A DNA stretch of 64,000 nt from Oopsacas minuta (taxonomy: Eukaryota > Porifera > Hexactinellida > Lyssacinosida > Leucopsacidae), in the NCBI GenBank assembly GCA_024704765.1, contig JAKMXF010000320.1:62001-126000 (forward strand), in the 5' to 3' direction. The position numbers and the translations under genes are program-made. The notes below the pieces were generated by a model. The model ran no database searches and was not told the DNA's origin. It saw nothing but the letters and a program-made list of their open reading frames with translations. This document shows, piece by piece, positions 22,644 through 33,590 of the stretch (positions within the stretch are counted from its first letter, which is position 1; each line of letters opens with the position of its first letter).

Positions 22644-25600
22644 ATGGCTTCTGGATTTCAGTATACTTGTTCTCAGTTCATCTCCGCTCTCCAGTTTCCA
22701 TCTCTGAATTTGCAAGTTCAGGAAGTAGCTCACCATTTGAAAGAAACTAACTCTAACCTTGACTCTACTTCCTCCTCCTCCTCCTCCTCCTCACAAACCC
22801 TCAAATTGTTCTTGTCTGGCCTTGAGTGTGAAGAAGTAGGTGCTGTTGAATCTAGCTGTTGGGGGTTGAGACGGCTATGCGAGACTAACAACGTTACAGC
22901 TTCAGAACTGGTTGCACTCCTGCTCAGCAGGCTCACCTCATGTTTATATCCTCTGCCTGTAATATCCCTTATGGGAGATTTGTTATTGAAATCAGACATA
23001 TCTAATAATTACAATATACACACCAACCAACATCCACTAGCAGTAGCTTTCTCTTCCTGCTCTGATGCTGTACTATCTACTTTATTCTCTCTCTTCAGTC
23101 ATTCAGCTTCAAAAGCTCTGTATGTGCTATGGCCCTGTCTTGCTCAGATACTTAATGATCCTCAGCTTGCTGATCACAAATTCAACATAGTTTCTGCTAT
23201 GTTAGAGATAAATTCAATTCACGGAATTCCTGAGAATGTATCTTCCTCAATCACTCGTCTGCTGTTGCTATCTGTTATTTATGAATCTGAATTTTCTATC
23301 AAGATACAGCTTATTCACTCTCTGCTTGACTTCTCTCTTTCTCAACCTATCTTCATTCCTCTCTCTGAGATTAGTACTCTCTGCTACAACACACTGCTAA
23401 CCTCTACTTCCTGTTTTCTTATCTCCCCACTCCTCCACAAGCTGAAGAGATTGCTGCTGCTATACTCACATCTCCTAACCGATTACTATACGATAGTTTG
23501 GCTTAGTCTCTCTCTCTTACGTACAAATTTAACTCAGTTCTCTTCCCTGCTAGCAGACATCACTGAACTTGTATTAGATAAATGTAACAATGATTCTGTA
23601 TCTGATATAACGCGGGATTCTCTCTCTCTGCTGATATTCTCTATTCTAGGAGCTCAGCTGAATCTTGAGCGGCTGAGACCTGACACTAGTTCACGCTACT
23701 CACTACTTCTACACACTCTACTGAATACAGGAAAGAGAGTTAAGAGATATGTCAGATACCCTGACGATTCATTCAAGATTCCTGTACCAGTATTTTCAGA
23801 ATCAACTATTTATCACGGAGAACTCAACGTATTCGCCTCTCTCTCATCTCACTTGCTAGTATGTTCTAAATCTGTAATACTTAAATGGTGTGAATACACC
23901 TTACAAGCTCTATCCCAGTCAGAATATACGAACTCTCCTCTATCTATTTGCTGCATAGTTTCCTCTCTCTTGGTTGAATTCACTTCTTATCCTCCTGATC
24001 AGTTGACAGAGCACCAACTCATTATTCGTATCCTAATACAAATAGTTTCTCAGTTGGTACGAACTGCTACAAACTTTGCTCCACCCCTCATCGCCTTATT
24101 GTTATTAACCATGGATAGAAGCTCTCATCCAGAAGATGTAGCACAAACACTCCACACTATATCAACTCTCTCCACACATCCTGCCTGTGTTATAATTGTA
24201 CTCCGCTCCCTGCTCTCTCTAACAGACACATCTTCTCTTCTACCAGCTGTCCTGAGAGCTCTCATCTCTCTTTGGAAACTACACGACCCTATATATCCCC
24301 ACATCCAACAACTCATACAAATACAACACCTCTCTACACCTGAATGGAAGCTTGCTACGTCTTTCTCTGTGCTGGACATTTGCTCTACTCGTCCTGCTGT
24401 ACATGGAGAAGAGATGATACCACAAGTACAGAGTCTGATAAGGTCTAGAGAATGTAGCTTATTCGTTAGCATAGGACTATCTGCTCTAACTAGTCTGGTA
24501 TCAGCTGATACGATAGATTATACAGACTCACTAGACCTACTAGCTGTAGCAGTAGGTACTCAGTCTCCTACTCTATGGGAGTCTAGTGTAGCAGAGAGAG
24601 CTACCCAACTGCTCCGTCTCTCCCACAAGCTACTAGATGTGTCAGTAGCTAGAGATCAGGAGCTGTTGTCACGCTGTGTACAACAGCTGATAATACTATT
24701 GACACACACTAACCAACAGGTTAGAGCTACAGCAGTATCAGCTCTATCTGATTTTACTCCTAGGGACCTGATTATGATAGAACCGTTCGCTCTTAATCTC
24801 CGTAGAGAGCTTTCTATACCTGAATGTCTGGACCTACCGTCTGACCGCAGGGCTAGGTGTCAGTGTGGCTCTCTCTTCAGCTTTATACTACATATTGAAT
24901 ACTCATGTACTGAAGAGTGTACCTCTCTGAGAGAGCTGTTGTCTTGCTGGATGAGAGAAGAACTGAACTCTATTTCTACTGTATACCCGAGAGAGCACAA
25001 ACAGGAGGTAGAGAGAGGAGAGGCTGTTATAAGAAGTACCAGTAAAGTTTTGACAGAATGTCTCCCTAAGCTTAAACATATGACAGACATACCTGACAGC
25101 TTAAATGTGTCTCCTTACCAAGCTGCTGCTCTTCTGTTCACGGGTATAGAGCTATGGGTATATAGTGAGTCTCCACATAAACTAATGCAGCAATATCTCC
25201 ATCTATTATCTCGCTGTCTCAGCTACTCAATTGATACTTCTACATCATGCATCTCACAAATTAATGAATTCCTTGTGTTTATTAACGGTATTCAGTTATT
25301 CATGCGAGATGCTCTCTCTGTGTACCGTCCCCCCTCCTCCCCTTTAGAGTCTCTGTTCGGCCTACTGGATAAGATTAAGAGTGAAGATAATCCTCAGGGT
25401 AGTATGTGGCTTATGGTTGGTCTAGCTCTTAACGTGAGTGAGCTGTACTCAACTGGGATACAGACAGCAATACAATCTCTTGTTGATTCGTTATTGCTCG
25501 CTTCTTCTCACCTTCTCACCTCTACAGACTCCCACGAAACATTTGATGAACATGAAACTATATATTCATCGCGAAATTTAACACCCTTAAGTGGAGTATC

Positions 25601-27749
25601 CTTTCTAACCCTAGGAGTTCTAGGCGGAACTATATGTGCTCACTTGAATCAGAAGTTTAGCACAAATTATATTAGTTCAATAATCAAGATATGGCAAGCC
25701 TCGCGACACTCTCCTCAACTTGATGTTATGTATGCTCTAACTATATATTCCGTTATAAATGCGAATACTTCCTATCTCCTTCAGGAAGGACCTGCAGCTA
25801 GGAAGCTAACAGAGATTAGCAAGAGATGTATCCAACAGATACAAGACGGTATGTACCCCAGCCAGTATGCCTATCTCCTGCTGACTGATGACGTAACTCT
25901 TATCAGGAACAAACAACAGGAATCAATGAAAGCACTGACTTGTGAACAACAGCTGGAGAGTTCAGCTCTCACCTGCTCTGTCCTTACATGCAGACTATAC
26001 TCAATGTGTGAAATATCTTTACAGGACTGTGATGAAGTTATCTCTACCTTCCTCAAACTCTCAAGAGATCATCCTTACTCTTTCCCTCACACAGCAGTTG
26101 GAATGCTACTCTATCACACAGCTTGTTACGGACATGTAGCTTCACAACTACTCATAAGTAAAACTCTATCTCAGTTACGCTCTATCCTACAGCAATCTCG
26201 CAATGATGATGTCAGTTCCTTGTTGCTTGGAATTCTTGCTATTTTTGGTGCTTTTCAACCCATAATTGGTCCCACACCTCCTCCCACACCAGCTCACTAC
26301 TCTGTGCTGCAACAGGGCGTCAAGAGTTTTCTAGATTATGCCTCCCCTCGTGTAGATAAGCAGAACAAGTTCTCTCATATGTTAACACTACTCGGCTTCA
26401 TTCACTCTCAGTACTCACACTATTCTGATACTATTCGAACTCCTAGTTCTTCCGAATTTCTCTCTGACAACATTCTGCTCTCCCCTCTCTTCAAATTTTT
26501 GGAGGAGGCTCAACAGTCTGGTGCAATCTCACAGAACTCACAACAAGATAAGTTTGTAACTATTTTTGAAGTTATGTCTGAAACTAGCAAACCTTTACCT
26601 AATTATCCATGGTCTAATCTCGTTACATCTTTCCAGCGTAACTCAGAAAATGATTCTATTCACGCTTCACTCCTTAAATTATTATTCAAACTACAATCCC
26701 AGGCATCTGAGCAAGAGCTTGAGAGGATAACATTCCTTATTCACCATTGGTTGCTAGATCCTGCTCTTGATAGAAACAAAATTACAAATTTGTGTAGGCA
26801 AATATTGGCAGAGAATATTAATAATATTTTCAATTTATGTAAGGAAGAATATCTTTTCAATAATCTGCTTACTTTTCTGTGTGGAGATAAGGACTTAACA
26901 GTCCATGTACTGATAGGGCTGGTTAAATTAAAGGTAGAAAAGGAGACGACAGTTGTGCAAAAACACAAACAGACATTAGTATTCTCAGCTCTTAAAATCC
27001 TATTAAAAGACCCGATTACTGATCAGCTTTGTTGTGATAGAGCGATACCCTTACTTGCCAAATGTATGTCACATTTGTCACCAGGAGACCTGGATAAGTT
27101 GATCCCTAAAGAAGGAGAATTATTTATTTTAATCAGATCTCACCTCTTCAACAATACACTAGATTATCATTGGCTCAAACCTTGTATTATATATCTTATA
27201 CGTCTACCATCTCTTGTTTCTAAAGTAGAATCAAATCATTTTAATCTTATTTTATCCCAAATATCTCTGATACGGGCTTTGCCTAATAAATGCGTATCTG
27301 AAGTGTGTTTGGAATTGTTTAACCTTATCAGGCCAGAGCTTCAGATGAATTCTACTAGTTCTATTGAAGATATATCCAAACTTATGTTCAATTCTATGAT
27401 CATCCTATCCTTAGTAAGTCCTGAGATATCACGTATGTCTGCTGCGCTTCTCACCACTCAATTACACCCTGATACATTCTTGCTCTCAGAAATGACACAT
27501 TTCCTTTTAAGGATATGCTCATCCAGCTATAAGCAGAAAATATATGTTCCCATATTGAAGAAACTTTATGAATGTTTGTTGCTATTCTTTCAACTGCTCG
27601 ATACCAAAAATAGCCTAACATCAAACACATCTATACTCCTGTTTAGCTTACTAGCTCACCTCCGTCAGATAGACGATATAGTTAGTGGTAGGCCATGGGC
27701 TGCTATGGGTCAGGCTATCTTTACACATAGTAAACTTTTCTTAAAATAA
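22644..27749 (+). CDS. FOCAD: Focadhesin
   Basis: One uninterrupted frame from ATG 22644 (MASGFQYTC) to the stop at 27749, 1701 residues, close to the ~1800 of the vertebrate protein. The frame stays open about 34 codons upstream without an ATG, and a TTTTATAG just before could be an acceptor. The protein is almost entirely alpha-helical, of HEAT/armadillo-like character, with no signal peptide. The segment around RALISLWKLHDPIYPHIQQL, followed by SVLDICSTRPAVHGEEM, matches my memory of focadhesin. Focadhesin is known as a focal-adhesion protein and more recently as a stabiliser of the SKI RNA-decay complex. A serine run (nt 22770-22795) comes from a TCC repeat. Vertebrate FOCAD has dozens of introns, so the complete lack of introns here is notable. 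Confidence 0.82.
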   Translation: MASGFQYTCSQFISALQFPSLNLQVQEVAHHLKETNSNLDSTSSSSSSSSQTLKLFLSGLECEEVGAVESSCWGLRRLCETNNVTASELVALLLSRLTSCLYPLPVISLMGDLLLKSDISNNYNIHTNQHPLAVAFSSCSDAVLSTLFSLFSHSASKALYVLWPCLAQILNDPQLADHKFNIVSAMLEINSIHGIPENVSSSITRLLLLSVIYESEFSIKIQLIHSLLDFSLSQPIFIPLSEISTLCYNTLLTSTSCFLISPLLHKLKRLLLLYSHLLTDYYTIVWLSLSLLRTNLTQFSSLLADITELVLDKCNNDSVSDITRDSLSLLIFSILGAQLNLERLRPDTSSRYSLLLHTLLNTGKRVKRYVRYPDDSFKIPVPVFSESTIYHGELNVFASLSSHLLVCSKSVILKWCEYTLQALSQSEYTNSPLSICCIVSSLLVEFTSYPPDQLTEHQLIIRILIQIVSQLVRTATNFAPPLIALLLLTMDRSSHPEDVAQTLHTISTLSTHPACVIIVLRSLLSLTDTSSLLPAVLRALISLWKLHDPIYPHIQQLIQIQHLSTPEWKLATSFSVLDICSTRPAVHGEEMIPQVQSLIRSRECSLFVSIGLSALTSLVSADTIDYTDSLDLLAVAVGTQSPTLWESSVAERATQLLRLSHKLLDVSVARDQELLSRCVQQLIILLTHTNQQVRATAVSALSDFTPRDLIMIEPFALNLRRELSIPECLDLPSDRRARCQCGSLFSFILHIEYSCTEECTSLRELLSCWMREELNSISTVYPREHKQEVERGEAVIRSTSKVLTECLPKLKHMTDIPDSLNVSPYQAAALLFTGIELWVYSESPHKLMQQYLHLLSRCLSYSIDTSTSCISQINEFLVFINGIQLFMRDALSVYRPPSSPLESLFGLLDKIKSEDNPQGSMWLMVGLALNVSELYSTGIQTAIQSLVDSLLLASSHLLTSTDSHETFDEHETIYSSRNLTPLSGVSFLTLGVLGGTICAHLNQKFSTNYISSIIKIWQASRHSPQLDVMYALTIYSVINANTSYLLQEGPAARKLTEISKRCIQQIQDGMYPSQYAYLLLTDDVTLIRNKQQESMKALTCEQQLESSALTCSVLTCRLYSMCEISLQDCDEVISTFLKLSRDHPYSFPHTAVGMLLYHTACYGHVASQLLISKTLSQLRSILQQSRNDDVSSLLLGILAIFGAFQPIIGPTPPPTPAHYSVLQQGVKSFLDYASPRVDKQNKFSHMLTLLGFIHSQYSHYSDTIRTPSSSEFLSDNILLSPLFKFLEEAQQSGAISQNSQQDKFVTIFEVMSETSKPLPNYPWSNLVTSFQRNSENDSIHASLLKLLFKLQSQASEQELERITFLIHHWLLDPALDRNKITNLCRQILAENINNIFNLCKEEYLFNNLLTFLCGDKDLTVHVLIGLVKLKVEKETTVVQKHKQTLVFSALKILLKDPITDQLCCDRAIPLLAKCMSHLSPGDLDKLIPKEGELFILIRSHLFNNTLDYHWLKPCIIYLIRLPSLVSKVESNHFNLILSQISLIRALPNKCVSEVCLELFNLIRPELQMNSTSSIEDISKLMFNSMIILSLVSPEISRMSAALLTTQLHPDTFLLSEMTHFLLRICSSSYKQKIYVPILKKLYECLLLFFQLLDTKNSLTSNTSILLFSLLAHLRQIDDIVSGRPWAAMGQAIFTHSKLFLK

Positions 27750-28509
27750 TTGGATGGTAACAACGTGATGCAGAATTACCCTTCATTTATCTTATCGACA
27801 AAATTTGGTATTTTAACCTAGCGATCAGATTATATTTCTATGAGATCTTACATCATAGTTATTTCACGAGTTCTAGATGAGTTCTAACAAAATCATTGAA
27901 CCTACTCGCTTTTGTCGACTTGTCGTTCTTGTAATGCAATGCTGTGATGTGAAGGCTAAAGTAGAGCAACTGAGCTCTATGATTATGATGCGATTTATTC
28001 ACACAACAACAACTGACTCAATTAGTATTTTTATGATATAATATTTTGTAACAGGCTTTTAGCACGGTCCCTTCGTGACAGATTAATTCGAATTTTTGAC
28101 TACTTAATTCTCATTCTTGTACAAATTATTTTACCTTAGATCTTAGTAGTACTACAGGTGTAACACCTGCAATCTATAAATTTATAATATTCGGTAACTG
28201 AATCAAACAGATCTAGATTTCATATTATAGAATGGTTGTAGTATACTCCCGTTGATATGAGTACAGCTAATAGGGTACCCCGGATGAGAAACACAAATTA
28301 TAGTTCCCTTCAATGCTTTTTCAAATCACTTTGGTTAACACGAATTCCTTAAATAGAATACAATTTCTACGTTCTCTTGATGGTCATCTTAACTGGAGTC
28401 TAATGTCTACTTTACATACATATTCTGTTTATACTAGTTTTTCTTACGTCATATATCATTATATTAATGACATCTCAATTCTAGCAAACAGTTGAGACTA
28501 TTCCCTCAA
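27750..28509. other. Intergenic region between focadhesin and TOM20
   Basis: AT-rich, about 0.76 kb, between two genes on the same strand. It presumably holds the focadhesin 3' end and the TOM20 promoter. I see no repeat or gene. A CTACAGGTGTAACACCTGCA palindrome-like motif lies near 28151. Confidence 0.4.
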
Positions 28510-28965
28510 ATGTTTATGAAAATAGCTTTGTTTTCTACACTGGGTATTGTCACCTCTTCTTTCATTGCTTACTGCTTCTACTTTGATTACCACAGAGTCC
28601 GAGCAAAGGACTACAAGAAGAAGCTCAGGGCAAAGAGGCTGAAGCAAGAAGCGGAGAGACAGACAACTCAACAACAAGTGGTATTAGACCTGTCCAGTCC
28701 AGCCGCGAGAGAGGCTCTTCTAAAAGCTGAGTATGAGAAGGGCATGTCTCTTCTAATGGAAGAAAACAACCACGAGGCTGTGACTCACTTCATGAATGTA
28801 GTACAATTGTCTCCAGACCCGCTCAAGATGATAAATATCTTCAGACAGATGTTACCACAGGAACTCTTCATCGACATGATGCAGCAGTTCCAGCAGTTGA
28901 GTGCACAGATGTCAGCTTCCGCCAATACACCCAGTAATGGCGGTGAGACAATCGCATTAGACTGA
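28510..28965 (+). CDS. TOMM20: Mitochondrial import receptor subunit TOM20
   Basis: Single-exon, 151 residues from ATG 28510 (MFMKIALFSTLG). An alternative ATG lies two codons later, and the open frame upstream has no ATG. Order: an N-terminal hydrophobic membrane anchor ending FIAYCFYFDYHR, a strongly basic linker (KDYKKKLRAKRLKQEAERQ), then the TPR-like presequence-binding domain (YEKGMSLLMEENNHEAVTHF and LKMINIFRQMLPQELFIDM) and a short Ser/Asn-rich tail. This is the animal TOM20 plan and length (vertebrate ~145). TOM20 sits in the outer mitochondrial membrane and binds presequences in the TOM complex. Confidence 0.9.
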   Translation: MFMKIALFSTLGIVTSSFIAYCFYFDYHRVRAKDYKKKLRAKRLKQEAERQTTQQQVVLDLSSPAAREALLKAEYEKGMSLLMEENNHEAVTHFMNVVQLSPDPLKMINIFRQMLPQELFIDMMQQFQQLSAQMSASANTPSNGGETIALD

Positions 28966-30622
28966 ATTATTTAGAATTTATTAAATCGACCGATGACATT
29001 ATCCCCACCTTATTAGGAAATGCATATATACATGATGTTATTCGTAGATAATGTTCACCATATTTGATCTAATGACTGTTTATGTATGTTTCATCACACA
29101 GCATATTGCTGACACTATTTTTATTCATAAATACACGTAGCATACTTTTATCCTATTTTATTTTATTTTATTTTTCAATAAGATGAGTAGAGCGTGTCAA
29201 CAGGGTAATATCGGTAATGCTCTTGTTGCATTTCCCTCTTAGCTAGGTTATTCAATACGCACATGATACATAATATGTACTATAATACGTACGTATGTAT
29301 AGCCATGACCTGAGTTATACGTTATACACAAGGCATGTTCACTAATTGTTTACTTATCGTTGCAATGGATACATGAAGGGGCATACAAAAAATCTAAATC
29401 ATGTCTAGTAAGTGTTTCATAAACTATGCCTGGAAACACTTTAGAATCTATTACGTTAATTCTCTTCTTTTGAATTGTCAGATCGGAATAGCAATTGTCA
29501 ATATTTATATTACGATTTCAAGATACGAATCTATTGAATTCATTTTCGGTTAGATTGGAAGGGTCAGCAGACTACAGGGGCGTAACTAGCATTGAGGCAG
29601 ACGAGGAAGTTGCCTCATCACTGAGACAATTATCTACAAGACTAATATATATCTGATGAATGTTAGGGCGGCCGATCTTTGATTTCAGACGAAGAGACTG
29701 GTATATTGTTATAGAAAACGGTGCCAAAATATACATATACATCAAATTCTTTTTCACTATTACACAATTGATATGATTCAAATACCTGGCCAATCGGTTA
29801 ACTCTTTTTATGAGTGCTCTAGCTCTACTACTAGAATGTTTCCCTATCAACAGTCATGTCATTTGAAAAAAATTAAAGAAAGAAAGACTAACTGTGCATC
29901 ACTAAATAAACATTCATTATGTCATATATATGATTAATTATATTCTGCAACGTATAGCTACTGTGTACAATTTGTATGACATCTAGCATATGCACATATT
30001 ACACTAATTACAATTGTCTACACCCGTGTTTCCCAATCACACTTTTACTTCATGACTTCCTGACAATTCACGAATATTTTCTAAGCTCCCATAAAATCTA
30101 CATATAGCGGAATTATTGGATAGATTAAAACCTTATTCGACAGTGGAATATTTATTTTAATGATATAGAAATATCGCCCTCTAATGAAGCGAGTTTAAAA
30201 GGATATTGAATTTTGGAATTCAGGTTATTTAATTATTCCTATATAATTATTACGGTAACGGACACTGTCGCCGTCACTTGGTGGCTGGGCATTTAGTCCG
30301 GACATTTCAATGTATGTAGTATTATAGTAAGGGAATGGCAACGGCTCCAAAACTTTTTTTCTTAAAGTGCCGGTATTTAGATGTGGTTTATGGTATATTG
30401 AGTCAGGCATCGAGTTGTTGGAATGGCTATTTCCATTAGAGTAGTGACTATAACCTCTTTAGATGGAATGGAAAATTGTTTATCCCGTAGCCAGCACTTT
30501 AATTGGAAAATCTTGGGGCTGTAACGGCACCCAAACATTTAGACCCTTAACGGAGATTTGATGTTGACTGTAAAAGCTACGAAATGTCCCGCAACCATGT
30601 GTCCGCCATTCAATTAATATAA
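28966..30622. other. Intergenic region 3' of TOM20
   Basis: No gene recognised. A short ATTTT simple repeat lies at about 29153-29175. At 29575 CAGGGGCGTAACTAGCA resembles a hAT left terminus, but no right end or duplication was found. The minus-strand frame 29572-29850 next to it has no recognised similarity. Confidence 0.4.
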
Positions 30623-30777
30623 TACCGTGGAACCTGCATAACCCGACACCTGTATTAGAAGACCTCTATAATCCCTAATCGGATCTGAAATAGCTTCCGA
30701 CAATAAAATTTCACCTGTAATAATCCGACAAAATTTTCATATCCTAACGGGTGTCTGTTTATGCAGGTACCACTGTA
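30623..30777. mobile_element. 151-bp pogo-like MITE
   Basis: The element at 30625-30775 has inverted ends CCGTGGAACCTGCATAACCC and, at the right, TTATGCAGGTACCACTG, with TA on both sides. It is a sibling of the element at 10474-10630. Confidence 0.75.
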
Positions 30778-31517
30778 TTTGATAATCCGTTTTTGAGAAA
30801 AGTACGTACTAACTGGAGTAATCAAGTTTTCATTGACTATGGAATTCCATTAAATCAGCCGTGATGTTATTAATGGAATGTTCTGAAATAAGTCTGCCAT
30901 CTACATTGTCTCTTAGATGTACGAGATCTCACAAACAATCATATCATTCATATGAATGTGAGGTAGATTGCTTTGGCAATCTATCTCAATGAAGAAAATT
31001 TCTCGTGTACCTCTCGTGTGGATATTGTTCGAAAACATTTGTGTGGTATAATTTGATGGTATGTCATGAGCACACTCACCACAGTGGAAGTCCACCAGGA
31101 ATCCTGTAGCAAGGAGTCTAGGCCCTAGGGCAGGGGTTTTCAGGGGTATGCAAGCATGAATTAGAAATAAAATATTTGTTATGTGATTAGTGAATATGTA
31201 TATTTCAAGTTCATCAACCTGAAATGTAAAATATATAATTAGGTTTGAAATTGGGTCCAATTTGTTTGATGTTTCTAATCCACTCAATATAAAGTATACA
31301 GTTGAACCAGAGGTTTTGAATGCATTTCTGACTCGGCACTTTGTATTGTAGAGAATCTCCCAGGTGACACATTTTTGACCCCAATATATTGATTCTATAA
31401 AAATTAAAGTTTCAAGATCATCACTTTGTTTACTACATGTTTGCTGAACTGACACTTTTCGATGCCTGCTCGGCGCCCATATATAAATAAATCGATTCAT
31501 CCCCATTAGCCAACGTT

Positions 31518-31938
31518 TGTAGCATAGGGTTATATCACGTTTTTATATATTTCTACTATTCCTTGCAAATTGTGTAAGATTGCATATTCTCCTCTATGCA
31601 ATAGCCTTTTGTCTACTAAACTACCATCAGTAATACATCGGCTAAATTGTACAATAAACAATTTAATTTTGATCGCCAACATTTTGGGTATAATAGTTGG
31701 GATCTATGATAAATCCCGAGTTGAACCTTGTTCATACCATACCAAAGGACCAAGGCCGTGGCAAGCAGATTTCAGTAAATATATGGTGCCACAAAATTAA
31801 ATTGTTTATTGTACAATATAGAGATGTATTGATGAAGTTTAGTAGAATAAGGCTACTGCATAGAGGAGAATATGCAATCTTACACAATTTGGAAGAAATA
31901 GTAGAATATGTAAAAACGTGATATAACCTTTTGCTGCA
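31518..31938. mobile_element. Foldback MITE with ~140-bp inverted arms
   Basis: The left arm (about 31518-31671) and right arm (31792-31938) are inverted copies, including GGTTATATCACGTTTTTA, TGCATATTCTCCTCTATGCA and ACAATAAACAATTTAATTTT. The centre is about 120 bp. The arms differ at scattered sites and small indels. No clear target duplication was found, so the exact ends and family are open. The right edge, TGCAGGCGCC, resembles the right end of the hAT MITE at 46968-47450. Confidence 0.7.
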
Positions 31939-33590
31939 GGCGCCGTGTTCGTAGTATTTGATATAAATCTTTATTCTATTCGTATTTCCCTGAATAAGCG
32001 TCGGGGCGCTTATTCTTTTCATGTGCGTTTTCGTATAATTTTGTTTACAATACTTTGAGAATATAAACGATTTGAGAAACTAATTATGGTATCCTTATTT
32101 GTTACAGAGTCAAATGAATCATAAATTTCGTCAATAATTATTCTAGACTAAGAGGGTGGTGATGAAATTTTATTCACTATTATTATAACTTTTTCTTACC
32201 CCCTTGAAAATACGGTATCTCGAAATTTGTATTGCCATCGTTCTCCTTCTAAAGTTGTAATATGTATAAATAGCTTAATGTAATATATGGCGATTTTCTA
32301 AGGGGGTAGGCGGTTAGTGAATTTTTGCCAAAGTGGTAAATGGCCATACTTGCCAAAATACCTTAATTAACCCGGTTTTTAGTTGTCCTGTTTAATAAAT
32401 TTATGCTACGTCCTGCATTTTCCTTCACTCAGGTTGGCAAGTATACCCCTGCCCTAGGGTATCAACACCAACAGGCTTCAGGTTTTAGAAAAACAATTAC
32501 GTTCTACTAAGTGTCTTATCTCTTTAATACAAGCTCTATGGGTTATTCCAGCAATCTCAACCATGATGAATTTGTAGTTCTGTAGTCCCGATGGGAAAGG
32601 GCATCACTAGTGTTTTAGGGTCAGTGGTCCCGAAAAACTCTTGTTGTTGGCTGTAAGGTTGTAAAAGTACATGCAAGGCCGTAGCCACCGGTCCGGTTGG
32701 TCGACCACCACCACTTTTGCCTGCTTTTTTTCCAATATGTCACCAATCGGTCAGGTTGTACAGTTCAACCTGGCCGCTTGGTCAGGATATACGGTTTAAC
32801 CTGGCCACTTAGTCTTGTTTTGCTGTATCCAACAGGACCACTTTTATTTTCATGGCTTCGTTCCTGACATGTGTGCGGTATATACGTATTTCCTTTTTTG
32901 AGACTCCTGCGTATTATACAAGAATATAACTATATTGCCAAAGAAGTGCCTGACATGCTGAACAATAAATACATAGAAACTTCTTACAAGAAATCATTTC
33001 ATCAGATGACAATAAACAAACGTTAGACGGTTTCTAACAGTACTTTATGTAGCTAAAGTCATATGAATAATATATTTCAATTTTAGTTAATGTGTTTAGG
33101 AATAAGAAATGAATTCTGTTAACCTGCTGAGCTTATCTCTTTCAAAATTATACTTTAGAATAGCTCATTTACACAATTGATATGATTCTATGTACTCACT
33201 CATATCTATAGTAGTCTGAGCATGCAATGCCCCATTCTCATATTTACTAATTTATCAAATCATTTTACAACTTTTAATTACTTTCTACGAGTATCAAATG
33301 TACGAATTTGATTATTTGCATTTTCTATGTCCATTAGCTATTTGTACACCTTCCTTATCCTATTTATTGAATAGATTATAGGTAGGCTCAATAGAAATCT
33401 AGCTACAACTCCATCCAATCTACTTCTTTATTTAACTCTCAGCTAGGTATAAATATTAGATATTTCATAAGCCTGGTTATATGTCCAGCCACTGAATCTA
33501 CCCTGTCATTAACGAATTCAAAGTTTACATAACATACTTATCACAGATTCACTTATTATAAAATACTAACAAACTTTAAAATTCACTGAA
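31939..33590. other. Intergenic region upstream of KIF1
   Basis: No gene. A repeat fragment at about 32660-32880 begins GCAAGGCCGTAGCC and shares several blocks with the element at 59728-60293. Near 32440 a GTATACCCCTGCCCTAGG segment is the inverse of a motif near 31127, suggesting paired ends of an old insertion. The last ~500 bp are plain AT-rich DNA that should contain the kinesin promoter. Confidence 0.4.

Noticed and set aside
30913-31506. 197-residue minus-strand open frame upstream of KIF1
   Set aside because: No family similarity, low-complexity hydrophobic composition, and it lies in AT-rich intergenic DNA between MITEs. Kept out as unsupported.
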